Part shown: positions 24,152 through 42,633 of the stretch, piece after piece
Numbering within the stretch: the stretch's first letter is position 1
How the letters are laid out: each line of letters opens with the position of its first letter
Origin: Auanema rhodensis
Lineage: Eukaryota > Nematoda > Chromadorea > Rhabditida > Rhabditidae
DNA length: 64,000 nucleotides
NCBI GenBank assembly: GCA_964057225.1
Contig: OZ059894.1
Location: 17,576,476 to 17,640,475, forward strand
Direction: 5' to 3'
The notes under the pieces: generated by a model
Databases searched by the model: none
What the model saw: only the letters and a program-made list of their open reading frames with translations
What the model was told of the DNA's origin: nothing
Made by a program: the position numbers and the translations under genes

Positions 24152-26078
24152 TTAGTATATTGGGCCACCATATTTCTGTTGTTCGTCATGTTGATCTCCT
24201 AAAATATAAAAAGATGATTTGTTACTTATCAAATTTGAAAACAGACTTGTTGTTTTCAAAGCCCTTAACAGGTAAAAATGAACTATTAACGATAATAGAG
24301 TCACAGTTATTACAAGAGAAATAGATAAAGCTAAAGATATTTTTGAAATACAAATACTCTCTGGATTTTCTATTTCATTAAGATTAGAAATTCCAGGTTG
24401 ACCCAATCCTCTTGTAGGTGAAATTATTTCAGATTGACCTTAATTATAATTAAATTTGTATTTTAATTATATTATATAAATTACCTTTATAAGGTATATC
24501 AAGTATATCAACTGAAGGTGCTGAAACATCTAATTCAATATTATGATGTTTAAGATCACGTGCTTGTCTATATCTGAAAAAATATTTTTTCAATATTAGA
24601 TGAAAAATTCGAATTATAACCGATTTTTCATAGTTTTTGCTTCATTTTTCATAATTTCTTTAGTGAAATCATCATTTTCCTATAAAAATAATTAAAATAT
24701 TTGAATAAGTGCTGTAAATCAGTTTTACTTCTGGATCATCTGGTAGAGCTGATGGTGGTCTTGGAAAATCTGATGTTATCTCATTAGAGTAGTCATCACA
24801 GTAATTTTGTGGAATCTACAAAAAAAACCAACAAAATATTTTAAGAAATGCCCTTTTTTATGAATAAAAATGAATTTTTTTATATTTTAATACTTACAGG
24901 ACATTCAGAATTTGGATCTTCTTTAACATATAATCGTATCATACATGAGAAATAGACTGTAGGTTGATCAGCAAATTTGAAAACACTTGAAAGTTGTCCA
25001 GCACTCAATTCAGTTGAAGAATAATTAAGATTATGTAGCAAAAATTCATCTAAGCTACATCTATAATTATAAATAATTAATTATATTTTGAAAGATATAT
25101 CTTGTTTACCCCCGTTCATCTAATAACATTTGAGTAATTCCTTGTCCATTATCAGCTGTACATGAATGAACTGTCATACAATACATATTTTCCATTCGTC
25201 TAACATTACAAGTCCATCTGAAAATTATTGTTTTTCCTTATAAACTATATCATTTAAATATTTATTTACTTATGATAAACATCTTCACCAACAGTAGCAT
25301 ATTTGACAGCACGGCCATTAGAACCTCCTGTTAAAACCTTTCAAAAGTTTGAATTTTTATATGAAATTTTGAAAAAAAAATTAAATTACTTCATATTTAC
25401 ATGTTGGAACATGTTCTTCATCTAATTGTTCACTATTTTGTGGTAATTCAGTTGGTGCAATAGTACTATAAACAAGAAATAAACAAGAAATAAACAAATA
25501 AAAATGTTTGAAACTTACCTAACATCCAAACTTTTTGTTACTTCTAAATCAGATTCTGTATATTGACATTGAACTTTGAATGATCGATCATCTTTAGTAA
25601 GAAATACTTGATGAAACATTAGAATAACAGTAGTTTCAAGAAGAATTCCTGGAGGATTTAACTATAAGAAAATAGAAAATAAAAAAATAATTATATGAAT
25701 AAGGAAACCGTTCTGTGTCTACGTATACCACAATCAGAAATAGGCGTCGATAGAGATACCATATAAGATGAATTGAGGTTTATACTTCGATTAGTTTTAC
25801 AATCATCATGATCATAATAACCCTAAGAAACATAATTAACTTAACAAGCATATTTAACAAACTTTAGTATAAACTTGTCCATGAAAAGGCTTAGTGGTTG
25901 CAATCATGATGTCAATTGTATGAACACCACAAGCAACAGTTGGTAAACCTTAAGAAGAAAATGAAATAATTTAAAAAAATGAAAGATACATACCAACAAC
26001 ATCATTATTTTCATGAATAGTTTTCATAAAACATTGAATAGAAGATATTGAAAATATTAAAATAATTAATAATTTCAT
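24152..26078 (-). CDS. ZP-domain cuticlin-like membrane protein
   Basis: About 12 exons on the minus strand; ATG 26078-26076, TAA 24154-24152. Signal peptide MKLLIILIFSISSIQC; then a ZP domain: ACGVHTIDIMIATTKPFHGQ, VYTKGYYDHDDCK, SLSTPISDCG, ETTVILMFHQVFLTKDDR, VQCQYTE, the linker, then KWTCNVR, MYCMTVHSCTADNG, LLDERGCSLDEFLL, FKFADQPTVYFSCMIRLYV and CDDY. After it comes a basic furin-type site (RYRQAR, matching the RxxR site conserved in cuticlins), an acidic stem, one TM helix (ISLALSISLVITVTLLSLIVHFYLL) and a short cytoplasmic tail. Cuticlins are released at the furin site and polymerise through ZP-N into insoluble cuticle layers such as alae. Neighbouring GH31 gene is on the same strand but 695 bp away. 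Which cuticlin-like paralogue it is cannot be told. Confidence 0.92.
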
Positions 26079-26772
26079 TTGATTTTCAGGAAATGTCTTG
26101 AATCCACCAACTCTTACGAGAAACTGAAACTGAAACTGAAGTGGAAAGTAACAGTTTGTTAAAGACTGGTATTATAAGTGAAAAACGAGAATATGTTGTC
26201 ACGAATTTACATGTAAAGCAAACAGATTGTTAGGATGAACGGGAGTAGCCATGCCTGTGGCTACTACATAGGCGGATTCACCTATCCGTTAGCCATCTCT
26301 CTTCTACATCTCATTCTTTCTCCAAATCTACCTCATTGGTTTGCTGTTTGTATAGCTGTTGAATAGTGGATAGTAGAAAATCTTATAAAAAGTTAGAAAC
26401 AGAGAAGAAATTGGAAAATCAAGGCGAGTACAATCCGCATCCGACGATCCTATGATGATGACAGCAGTACAGTAATTAGCAGGTTTTGTGACTGTAGAGA
26501 GAATCTTCATGTTACAAATTGTCCAGCGGAAGGTACTTGAATCCAGCAAAATGACGAAATTTGGTGAAAATCTTTAAATTTTAAGCATCATCCAGGCTAA
26601 TCATCTAATATACAAGAAATTCTAGTTAAATTAGATTTGTACTTGAAGCTGCATGAAGGTTCAGCAGGATATAGGATGGTCATTTGATTTTTCAAACAAA
26701 TAAAACTTGAAAAAGATGTCATTCAATAAAAGAAAAATATTCAATTCAATAATATTCATTTTGAAAGAATAA
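26079..26772. other. Intergenic, upstream region of the cuticlin-like gene
   Basis: About 690 bp. It has an island of higher GC at 26200-26330 with a small perfect hairpin (GTAGCCA and TGGCTAC arms at about 26248-26267). The minus open frame 26549-26328 has no splice or family support. Confidence 0.45.
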
Positions 26773-31169
<4,397 letters not shown>

Positions 31170-33806
31170 TTTCTAAATATTTTAATTATAATTTTAAATT
31201 TTTATTATAATAACTATATATTGTAAAGAATATAATTAGTTGAAAATTATATTTTTGAACAAAGGAAATCACCTAATTTAGTGAGTTCGTGCTTAAAGAC
31301 TGATGAAAAACCTCTGATATCAGTAAGCTATAAACGTTTTCATATGATCACCAATTAAAAAGTGAGAATAACTGATAAATTCCTTGATAAATACATACAT
31401 TGATATGATAATTTTTTAAAAATCTAACGTTTGTTTTTGCATATTAATATTATATTCTTTTAATATATTATAATTCAATTAATTATTTAATATTTTTATT
31501 AAAAATATTATGTTTTATATAAAGTTTCTAATAAATTTGTATTTTTTCAGACAAATCTTGTTAATGATGAGTAATCTCTTTTCAATAAAATTAATACTTT
31601 GATTGAATTGTAGACTGTGAAAAACTATTTGGCAACTACGAGAAGCAACCGTTCATCAGATATCGGAAAATTAAAATAAATGTTTTTGACGTGAAAAGTA
31701 TCACGTGGAAATTTGAATGTTATCAATGATTATACAGTATATTTGTTGTATAAATATGTTTATTTCTTATATTTTTAATTTTTTTTGTTGAACCCTCTGG
31801 GCAAGGGCAGATGCTGAAAGTTGGGGCTTACGAATTAATTTGAAGTAAGAAAAAGCTTTTCAAGTGGAGATGGATATCAGCCGTCCATCAATTAGTGCCA
31901 TCAGTTCTCATCATTACTTTCAGTCAGATATAGCTTCTTCAAATTTCTTTCTTAATGATAAAAGAAGAGAAGCAAGAAGATACTGGAAGAAACATAAAGA
32001 GTATTGGAAAGAAACTTAAAGTAAATACAATCATCATACTTTCAAATCTTCATTCTTCCCTTTAAAATATCGTTGTCACATCTCATTTTCTTTTTAACAT
32101 TTCCATCTATTTCTAACTTCTATCTTTCAAATCTTTTCTACACTCTTCTTACTATTCTGTATATAACATTAGTCTCTTCCTAAATCACAATATATCGCTT
32201 CTGTCTGCCTAACCTTTAGCATCTCTTTCAAGTCATTCTCATACCTCATTCTCTTCATAGCTCATCTGCCGTTCGTTGTGAGATGCGTCAGGTGTCATTT
32301 AACAGCTTTAGTCTTCAATTTCGTACGGCTTTTTCCTCATCCCTGAATTTCCGTGGCCTCGTGCCATCTCCCTTCAAAGTCATTGAGATATCCAGAGAAA
32401 TATAGACGATAAGAGATAATAAAGAAGAGTTCTTTTCTTTAGTCAATGGATGAAAGACATTCTCAAACTTCGTTTGTGTCCTTCCCTCAATAATCGCTTT
32501 ACCACCAAATTTTTTATAATTTTCAACATAAAAATTCAAAATTTCAGTTAATAATCTCTACTAGATTACCGATATAAACTATATTATGTTGAAATCCAAT
32601 ATAACTATAATACAAGATTATAAACTATATTCCATAAAAGATATAATTGAAAGTTCAACAACATATTGTTGCTTAATACTGTAATATTATGTTGTTTTTC
32701 GAAACAAATCTGAATGCTTTTCTCAACCACAATATCATCTTTTCCTGGTTTTTCTTTCATTTTTTGTTATTTGAGCTTCTTATACACTTTGAGTTCATCA
32801 GCTATTACTTACTATTGTTTTTCTTTAAAACTTCCTATAGTTGCAAATTTCATATATACAACTCAAGAACCAAAAAAATATTTTTTGAAACATTTGCCGA
32901 AGAACTTTATTGCAGAGAACTTTGTTTTCTATTCTCTCAGCAGATTATACTATCATAGGTTTTTTTTCTAAATAAAATAACATACTCAATGAATTCCGAA
33001 TGATCAGCATCATCGTTTATGAACAAATCAGATTACTGATTCCAGTTCTCTTGCACCGAAAATGTCAGAATTTTATCTTTTTTTCTCTATTTCTCTAATA
33101 AATATAATGTTATCATAATATCTTTGTATCTTATATTGAGAAATACAATTTTGGTAGTACTACGTAAACGACTACCCGGTTTAGCACTACCAGTAGAACC
33201 AATAGGTTTTCGAAATCATTCTGGATCATCTCCCATTTTTGGAATTTTATTTTTTCCCCCTTAATCTTAAGTCCTCATTTGCATTAAATATCCAATTCAT
33301 TTTGCAAATGATTTTGCTGATCATTGATACAGTATCAAACATTGGTCTCATGGGATTGGTTGGTTCTTCTTAATTTAATCAACTCCCATACCAATATCAT
33401 TACAAAAATAAGATTAAGTTCAATTTGTATATTAAAGTTATTATTATTGATCAATTTCATAACTCATAACCAATTATTATTATTATTATTATTTTATATA
33501 ATTATATTGATTACTTGTAACGAATGTAGGAAAATCAATCAAAATTTTTGAGGAACGATGAGTGTTGTGATGGAAACAAGGCTGGTTCAGGTTGTCCTAA
33601 TCACCCGCAGTGAAGTTTATGAGCAAAACAAGCCGTCATGACATGTGTCTTCTCACGTCATCATCGTAGTCTTCCTCGTACTTCTGAAGCTGCTCTTTAC
33701 TGCGACAAATTTTTAAAATATTTGCCATCTTTTGAATATTTGACGCATTTCTTATATTTTCTGCGACTATTCCTTCACATCGAAAGATTTCAAGAGAAAT
33801 ATCATC
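31170..33806. other. Intergenic, divergent promoters of GH31 and aquaglyceroporin
   Basis: Divergent 2.6 kb. The GH31-proximal part is AT-rich and has TGATAA motifs at 31365 and 31385 on the + strand. A GC-richer part at 32270-32480 carries a minus open frame (32539-32315, 74 codons) without recognised family. Another at 33030-33260 has none. No gene is supported. Confidence 0.4.
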
Positions 33807-34797
33807 ATGGATCTGCCACCTCACAGCGTGCCACAGTCTCCAGCTGAACCTAGTTCACCTAATCACTTGGAAGAAGTAATTTCAGATTTTAAAACAATCA
33901 GTTTTGATACCGACTATCCTACTTGTCAAATCGAACAAGCCATCTCAGATGTTAAAGGTATACATTTTATTTATTTTTTTTACTAAAATTATAAATATTT
34001 TTTTAAATATTTAAAGAATTAATATTAAAATTTAAAAAAATTATATCTGAGAGCTTAAAATTGTATATAAGAAACAAATATTACATGACAATCAAATCAT
34101 AAAATCAAATAATATGTTTTTTCTTTTTCAATTTTATAATCTACTTAGAGAGTCCTACAGTAAAAGGTGAAAATATGATCTTAGAAATCTCACAAAGCCA
34201 AAAAAGTAGTCAGGTTAGTTATAAATTTACTTTTCTATCTTTCTATAAATCTAACTATATATAGAATTGATATTAATCAATATTTAATTAATTTTATATA
34301 AAATAATGTAAAAAAATATTTATTTTGAATTATCTATTAATCATATGTATAAATAGAATAAGGTATTTGTTTCTTTTAACTCATTCTCATTTGATTGACA
34401 TATATTTTGTGGCATAATTGACCTCTTAACTATACATTTTAATATGTAATCTCAAGTATTAAATATACAAAAAATATGAAACAGTAATAGTATTTATTAT
34501 TATTTGAAATTCGTTTTTTTTTTTGTTTGTTTTGATATCAAAAAAACGAAGAAAGAAAGAGATTTCGGCTAATGTTGTTTAACTATTCACTCTTTAACAG
34601 CTCAATACAACTAGTATACACAAATATTATGTTATATTTTCTTCTGTCTAGACAGTTGTCAGAGAAAAAAAAATATTTTTTAACTTTTTTTTTCTTTGTT
34701 CAATTACTTGAACAGAGTATAGCAAAAGATTTTTTTTGAGATAATGAATAAGAGTTAGAGATAGTCATTCCAACTCTACATCTCATCTCTCTATATT

Positions 34798-34835
<38 letters not shown>

Positions 34836-37329
34836 TTTCTTATTCTCTTTTACTTTTCTAACAGAATGAAACATTTTATAAGAAAATATGTATTACTTAT
34901 TGACTTGATTTCTATATTTATTTGTTTTTCTCTAACTATCTATTAAACTTTCTTCAATCTCAAACAGAGAAAATATATTCAAAGTAGATTGTTTTCTTCT
35001 ATTACTTCTAATAGTTTTATATTTAAATATCGTGTATTATAGGTAACTGCAAAACCTCCACCATTTGAAATTCCGGAACATAAGGTCTTGTAGTTTCTAT
35101 CATCTATAACATGAGAAAACAACTTTTAGATATTTCCTATCTTTTTTTTTATCTTTTCATCTTATTATTTCTTATATATTTTAATTTCTATTAATACTTT
35201 CTCTTTTACTTTCTCTTTCTTTTCATCATTTTCAGTTGTATATTTCATTTATTTCTCTCTTTAGGATATGAATATAGTGGATAAACTTCGATCAAAACTG
35301 AACATTGGAAATGAACTTTACAGAGCAACTCTTGCTGAGTTATTCTGTACTGGATTCTTATTGGTATACATATAGTTAACTAACTATGTATCTATTTATA
35401 TATTTTATTAAGTTTGCTGGTACATCTGTAAATGCTCAATTTGTTCTATCTAAAAGAAGAAATAATGATTGGATTGGAGTTTCTGTTGGATGGGGACTTG
35501 TTCTCATGTTCGCTGTTCTTATGGGTCAAAGAATTTCAGGTAACAGATTATTTCTGTTCATTTTAAAGCCAAGAAAGAGAATAGGACAAAAGTGACAACA
35601 CATTTATCTTTCAAACATTGTTAAGAAATAGTTCCACTGATACAATTGAACAACTGAAGATATATGGATATTTAAGAGGAACCATTAACTTTCTCTCTCT
35701 CTCCCTCTCTCTTTCATTCTCTCCACCTTTTTATCTTTTTTTTGATTTTATCTTGCCAATATTCTAACTAAAAATCTCTTCTTTTTCATTTTACTGTCTT
35801 TGAAAGAAAAAATTTCACACTTTAGTCATATTTCAATTTCTGACAAATTAATATTAGTTAGAACATTGTAATCATTAATCATGCAAATGACATATATCAT
35901 TTTCGAAAACTACAACAAAACATTTTTCATTTCATTATAGTTTCTTCAAAAAAAAATTTAAAAATAGGAATAATAAACATTCCAAAAATAGATTTGTTTC
36001 TTCAAAAATAGAAGACATCACTCTTATTTCAGGAGCTCATCTCAATCCAGCCGTTTCGTTTTTTCAACTTACTCAGGGCAAGATTAATGCTCTCAGATTC
36101 ATTCTTTTTGCCATTGCTCAGAATGTCGGAGCTTTCTTCGGTGCTATGCTTACATACATAGTCTATTACGGTAATATATATACATATAAGATTTCTTAAA
36201 TATAAATTCTAATGAAATTCATGACGATATCATGAAAATTATTTGAAAAAAGCAATATTTCTAATGATTTTTAATAATTATGTTCAAATTCAGAGGCCAT
36301 CAACTCGTATGATAATGGACTTCGTAATGTTACTGGACCAGCTGCTACAGCTCACATTTTTGCCACTTATCCAGCTTCATATCTCAGTACTTTGGGGGGA
36401 ATTATTGACCAAGTAAACTATTTTAATTAAAAATGATACAAAGAAAATTATTAAATATCTTTCTTCAGGTTGTTGGAACTGCTGTGCTTTGTATGGGAAT
36501 TGCTGCTATTACTGATAGAAGAAACCGTATCCCACCATTCCTTCAGGTAATTATTTCAAATTTCAGTTAAATAAAGGAAATTCAAATTTGTAATAAAATT
36601 TTAATCTTCTTATCATTTTAAATATGAAATATATATATATATATATACATATATGTAAATTATTCGGTTTCAGCCTGCTTTCATCGGAAGTCTTTTAGCT
36701 CTTCTCGGAATGTTTGTTGCTATGAATGCTGGTTAGTTTTAACTAAATTAGATTTAAAAAAATATATAAAATATGCACATAACATCATCTTTACCATCAT
36801 TTCTATCATAAATTGATATGCAAAACGTTTTGTAAGGTTATGCTGTTAATCCTGCCCGTGATTTCGGACCCAGACTGTTCACTCTTATTGCCGGATATGG
36901 ATGGAAAGTTTTCAGGTACAGTTTCAACTAATCTCATAGCATAATGAGATATTACGGTATTCTAGTTATCGTTCATACAAATGGTTTTTGGTGCCAATTA
37001 TCTGTCCAATGATTGGAGCTCTCTTGGGAGCATGGCTTTACGAGTTTTTCATTGGTTTCCATATTCCTGATGATCCTGAAACCACCTATATTCATCGAGT
37101 AAATTTATAAATTAAATATAAAATAAATTATATTGAAAGAATAAATTTAAGATTTTGGATGATCGTAACCCTGATGGCCAATTACGTGAAGTTCATCTAG
37201 TTGAAACTAAGCCGTAAGAGTTTATGAATGAAATTTCAAATAATTTTCGTTTATAGATATAGCGAATCAGAAAAAATTAAAGAAATCAATGGCGAACAAA
37301 CAACTCCAACTCAATATAGAAACATGTAA
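33807..37329 (+). CDS. Aquaglyceroporin (MIP family)
   Basis: Twelve exons; ATG 33807, TAA 37327-37329; about 385 residues. An N-terminal cytoplasmic extension of about 80 residues precedes the channel. The channel has both NPA boxes: [16 protein letters not shown] and [13 protein letters not shown]. The Asp after the second NPAR is the mark of glycerol-permeable members, as in GlpF. TM helices: [70 protein letters not shown] and [18 protein letters not shown]. It should pass water and small solutes such as glycerol across the plasma membrane. The C-terminal tail is polar and acidic. The first introns are long (about 190 and 830 bp), and CT-rich DNA lies in one of them. It belongs with the C. 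elegans AQP-1/2/3/7/8 group rather than the water-only group. Confidence 0.93.
34799..34836. repeat. (CT)n microsatellite in an aquaglyceroporin intron
   Basis: CT repeat with one A interruption, inside the long intron between exons 2 and 3. Confidence 0.9.
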
Positions 37330-38257
37330 TTGAAGATTAGATATCTTTTGAATTAAGTGGATTACGATAAACAAGAGAACTTTATAATAAATCTCAAAAT
37401 GTCTGTAAAAAGAATTTTCAATTGTATTTGAAGATTTTTATATATTTTTTTTTATTTTTCGAAAGAACAGAAAAAATGCTTTTTATTAAAACTTGGTTAC
37501 TTTTTTTTCTTTTAAATATTTGTGTATAATTATATTTGGTTTAAAATTATAAAATCATTTTAAAATTGACAAAAATCTGTTCTTAGATTATATTGAATTA
37601 ATGAAAATTTGAAATAAAATAAATAAATTGGTGTATATACTATATGTAGAAAATGAATTAAGTAATATTTGAAATATATAAGATTTATAAACAAAAACAT
37701 CATATAATATAAGATTATTAACTAAACATAACTATATGATATAATTAAGGAAAATAAATGAAAAAGAAAATATTTTATTGTAACACAGACTATCTGAAAG
37801 ATCCAAATGAATTATATTATACTTATTGGATGTATAAGCCATAAAATAGAATTTAAAGAATGAAAGTTGATACTGTAATGATCAGTATTTGAATCAAACT
37901 ATAAATATTCAACAACAAATATTTTTATATCAAGAGGGCGTTAACCAACACTATATTTATCATTTTATTGGATATGATGACATTAACCTAAAATTACTAT
38001 TTTCAGAAATGAATTGTAGCTCTTCCGGTATGATTAAAAACCATTGGTCGGTGACATTGAAGCGGGTTCTCTTGCTCAAGCAGCAGTATATACTACATAA
38101 TAGCATGATGCTCCGTTCTATTCTTTAATCTTTATCATGAAATAGGAAAGGTAAATTAATCTAAAAGATGATAAGCGTATCAACACTCTTAGAGTACTTC
38201 ACGGGTGGTATATTAATGAAGTTCCAGTGCACATTCTCATCACATCCTAACTCTTCA
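37330..38257. other. Intergenic, AT-rich
   Basis: About 930 bp. No exon is supported; the frame at 37889-38128 lacks splice and family support. A TGATAAG motif (38169-38175), the GATA-factor site, lies 89 bp before the next ATG. Confidence 0.5.
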
Positions 38258-39406
38258 ATGAAGCTTCTTTTGATTGTAGCTTTTGCTCAAGTTGTTCTAC
38301 ATCATGCTGTTGCTGCTGCGGACGAAGTAAACTATATACCTTTTTCAGTATTAATTATTCATAAACTTTAATAATAATGTTTGCATTTCACGTGAACACG
38401 TGAAGATCGTAACAACAGTTATTTCTAAATTATGAAATAAGAAAATCGGTTGCATGAATTTCAAATCTAATTTTCATCTTTAATCTTCAGTAAATTGTTA
38501 TTTCAGATAGCTACAGGATATATGTTTTCGGATATAAGTAGTGTTGAACGAGACGTTATGATTCTGGATAATATGTGTCTTTCATCCAATAATATCAAAG
38601 GAGTATTCTTGAAGTAATATTTGATTTCTTATTCAAGATATAACTTTGATTTACAGTGTTTATAATTCTTCTAATAATGAATATAACGCTGGATACATAA
38701 CTTCAATTTATAAATGTAAGATAATACTTTCAAATATAAATATTATAGTTAATAATAATTATATTTAAGCTATGAACGACATCTTTCTTCTTATTTCTCC
38801 AAGTATAACTAGTTACGATAAAACTGATTTATTCTCAAAAATTTATAAAACTTTATCTCCATATGGTTATACAACTAACTTTTTCTGGATTGACGTAAGA
38901 AAATCAGAAAAACAATATGGATAGTATAAATTGAAATTTCAGCCACAGTATCTCAAAGGTGAAAATGATATGCAATTTATTCAAAACGTTGCTCAAGTTA
39001 GTATATCTGATTATCAAGTTTATAACAAATATGTTTAGACAAGCAATGTTAAATTTGGAATTAAAACAACAACAGATTTCTGGTTAAATACAATGAATAA
39101 TCTTGTAATTGACAATAATGTTCCTTTGTGGTATATTCTTATAAATATTTATAAAATATAATTTACCAATTTTAGGGTATCTGACTTGAAGTCATTTGAT
39201 GATTACAAACCTATTGGTGGCTGGAAAGCTCCTGTTGTCATTTCTTCTGGCTATATCCAAGAGGATTGTCTCACAAAATCAGAGAAGAACAAATACGAAA
39301 CGTAAGAATTGAATTTTAAATTAAATTAATGTTATGTTTTAGTGTTCAATATAAGAGACAAGATATATTACCTTATGCTTTGGTTCCTGAGAACAAATCC
39401 ACTTAG
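38258..39406 (+). CDS. GH25 lysozyme-like protein A, catalytic Glu replaced
   Basis: About eight exons; ATG 38258, TAG 39404-39406. An upstream in-frame Met (38168) is possible, but the Met at 38258 starts a clean signal peptide (MKLLLIVAFAQVVLHHAVAA). The mature part has the nematode LYS/GH25 layout: GYMFSDISS (first barrel strand with Asp), CLSSNNIKGVF-xYN, a TTNFFWID motif, KFGIKTTTDFW, VPLW, and the C-terminal GGWKAPVVISSGY-C. Active enzymes of this type have WLDIE or WIDVE; here the sequence is FWID followed by PQYL, so the Glu is Gln. An intron lies exactly after the Asp, and another right after PLW. It is secreted, probably without muramidase activity. Confidence 0.78.
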
Positions 39407-42400
39407 ATCATTAGTACTTCAATCATCAGTTTCACCTCTGTATGTATCAAGTGAATGTACTATTTAAAGAATAAATATTCATGAATATTATTATTTCTTA
39501 GATTACAACATATTCTATCTATTTTTCCTATTTTTAGCAAAAAATATGTATCAAGTTTAACTGATTTACTAATTAAATATAAATTGGGATACTATACAGA
39601 AACATTTTTGAAAGCTCAATTTCTTTTGAATTTAAAATGTGTTTGTTAGGTTTGTAGGTTTCATGAACTAGACCGACTTTTCACAAACCTGAAATCCGAG
39701 GTTGTTATCTACACAGAGTTCATATGAAACACGATCACCTATGTATCTGAACCCAATCCTCACATCGGTTCTTAACGACTTTGGATTGTTTTGTTGAATT
39801 ATTTAAGTTAACTATCGGATGGGATAGCTTGGGCTAAGCAGCTTGAAGCTGAATTGAAAACGGTTCCGTTATTCTGCAAAGCATTACAGGATAAGGTCCT
39901 CGAAAGTCAAGTGAGGATGGGCTTGGTTCATGTAAAAGTGATAATACTTGATAGCACGATCGAGAAGCAAGGCGCAAAAACAGAGTCAAAAGAAAACTTC
40001 AGAGATCATATTAAAGAATATTCAGATACTGGCTTGGCTACTTGAGCTCAACTTACATCAAATAAGGAATGAAGAATCTATCGATATCGGAACGTCAAAA
40101 CCAGTAAAAGAGAGAAAAAAGAAAACAAAAATGACTCTTATGAATATGTAAAGTGCTAAATGAATTAGTATTTAGTCTAGAAAAAATATTTTATATTAAT
40201 GAAATCAAACTCAGCATGGTATATCCTATTAGTTTTATTTTAAAATAATGATTCTTTATTCAGAATATTTGCTGATTTCCATGAACTAAATATATGGAGC
40301 TGGTACTCCAAGCGCTAACTGGGAAGAAGGTCTTTTCTTCATTATACCTTACCAGCGGGTTATCGAATATATATATTAAGAAACAGGACAGGAAAAAAAC
40401 ACGATTTTCAACTACTAGAAACGCTTACCAATCTTACGGTTTGGCATAACAAATTGGTTGGCAATCTTCCAACACATGGTGGATGTTATCTTGAATGCAA
40501 TATTTCTAGCGGAAGACGGGTACATTCATACTCAAATGATATGTGGAGAATAAGCAAGGGAAAGGAAGTCGAAAACTTAGAAACTCATTACCCCATAACT
40601 AACTTGAAATATAAACAAAAACTTGAGAGCTTCATAGTAAGGGTATAGATTGCAAACTAACAAGTCTTGTTCATTCATTGAAGAGCAGGAACTCAGAACC
40701 AGAAATGTGTGTGAAGAAGCTCTGAGTTTTATGATTATTGTATTACTCATGTCAAGGCTACTGTAAGAGAGTAGTTCCATGATATTATAAATATAAAATT
40801 AAGAAGAAGATTCATTTTGACTGCCGATGGAGCCGAAATATTCCAATATATCAAACCTCATGTACCTGGCGAGCTAGTAGAAAAAAAATGTATAAAACCC
40901 AAAAATTAACACGAAGACTCTCATATTTGGAAAAGATGACAACAAGAAGTCCGGAGGCAGGAACGCTTTCGATAACAGTGTAGAAGAGAATGACTGAGAA
41001 AAGCTGAAGAGAGTTCAATAGTTCAGATCTGTAGGCGATTAGGTGATTTTATTGTTTTTCTTATCAAAAAGTATTTCAAAGACAACATTTTGTTTTATTA
41101 ATATATTATATTATTGTCGGAGAAACAATTAAATTTTGTGTCACAACATTACAATGCAAATTTTTCTTAAAAATATTTGTAAACATAACACAAAAAATGT
41201 TGTCAATATGATCCACAACCATTTCCATCATTAGTTTATGATGAAGAAGCCTTCTGAATTGAGGAGGTAAAAGGAGATCCAGTTTATAGATTATCAGGAG
41301 CGTTGTAACCGCTTCTGAGCCGCGAAATGGGTTAAACTTATAAGATTTTCTTAGTTTTCCCCACATAGTTTGGCTAGAACCAATCTCAGATAGAGAGATA
41401 TTTTGCTCATCTTATTCTATTCCTAATCAAAACGTTTCTATGATACTTCAGGCAAACCAACTTTTTTGGATTTTAGATGGAATGTTTTAAACGTAGTAGA
41501 GCAAGTTGAATATTGATTTTAAAACATTTTTTTTAGAAAGGAAATTTGTAAATTGAAGGGAAATGAGAGTTAAAGATTATTAAAAGAATAGTTTGGAAGT
41601 TTAAAATAAAGTTTAAATAAATAATTTTTACTCAGTTTACTCTTATATAGTCTTGTTAGTATCATAGTTCTTGTTTCAACTAAACAGTTTTGTTTTTAAT
41701 TTCACTAATTTCTATGTTTTTTTCTCTATAATCTTAACATATCTAACAACTGTTTATGAAATGTTCTTACATATTCTAATAGAGAAGGAAACAGATGAAA
41801 ATCTGTTAATGCTAAATCAGAAGAGTAAGGTGAATGATCAAGAGTATTCCATGGAGTCTCTATGAATTTCTATTCTCTCTCGTTTTTCTACACAAACAAT
41901 TCATATACAAGCATGGTGCTAGTGTACACAAAGTTTACAAAACATACTATATGAATCAGATAAAATTGTCAAAAAATGTCTTAACGCCTTACAGAATATA
42001 AAATATGTTAAATTCTGTTAAATACAAGAATAATTTGAGTAAATTTTCATTTCAAAATAACAAATCCTGAAATGATAAATGAAGGAAAAGCACGTTCTTT
42101 TACATTGCACATATCTAATCTGTTTCAGATTATACAATGAAATATATATTTTATTATCTGAGTTTTCTATAATAATACGTCAACAAGACTGTAGTAGATA
42201 TTAAAAAATCAAAAATATAATCAGAAATTATTACAAATTTTATGTTTATGATCGATGCTCTCAAGAACTGAGTCTATGTTGGGTGTATGTGGTTTTTAGT
42301 TCAATTTCCTTGTTTGCTCTCAATCTCGTTGAGCCTCAAAGTTGTTGGGAAGATATACAAAAGTGCTATCAAAACCATTAAAAATGAAGTTTTGCCTATC

Positions 42401-42633
42401 TTTATTTCTGAAAATACGTGACAACTTCAATACAAAATTTCTGTGGGTGAGATGAAACGTCATTTTAAATAAGCAATCATAAATCAATGACATCAATTTA
42501 GCTCAGATAAGACTTTTATGGATCAACTTTGAAAAAGTTTGAGGATGTCTTTCATATATAAACACAAGCTGATCTTGAAGTAGTATCATACTCTCTTACA
42601 TTTTATTTATTTTAATTATTTTAAGACATCAAG
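39407..42633. other. 3.2 kb gap with decayed, GC-richer island
   Basis: 39640-41090 is richer in GC than its surroundings and carries scattered open pieces on + (39854-40045, 39948-40151, 40454-40648) that overlap in different frames, as expected for an old, frameshifted mobile element. I cannot name the element. 41400-42600 is AT-rich and looks empty apart from regulatory sequence of the next gene. Confidence 0.35.
42505..42564 (+). promoter_or_regulatory. GATA site and TATA-like box before lysozyme-like gene B
   Basis: AGATAAG at 42505-42511 and CATATATAAACA at 42553-42564, 129 and about 75 bp before the ATG. GATA factors such as ELT-2 drive intestinal genes in nematodes; lysozymes are commonly intestinal. 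The motif is short and could be chance. Confidence 0.35.

Noticed and set aside
40454-40648. Possible reverse-transcriptase fragment (FQHMVDVIL-like stretch in one frame)
   Set aside because: The resemblance is limited to a few residues and the catalytic YxDD motif is absent, so I do not call it RT.
42120-42127. CTGTTTCA, the upstream core motif of C. elegans 21U-RNA (piRNA) genes
   Set aside because: One 8-mer is expected by chance about twice in 64 kb on both strands; there is no cluster.
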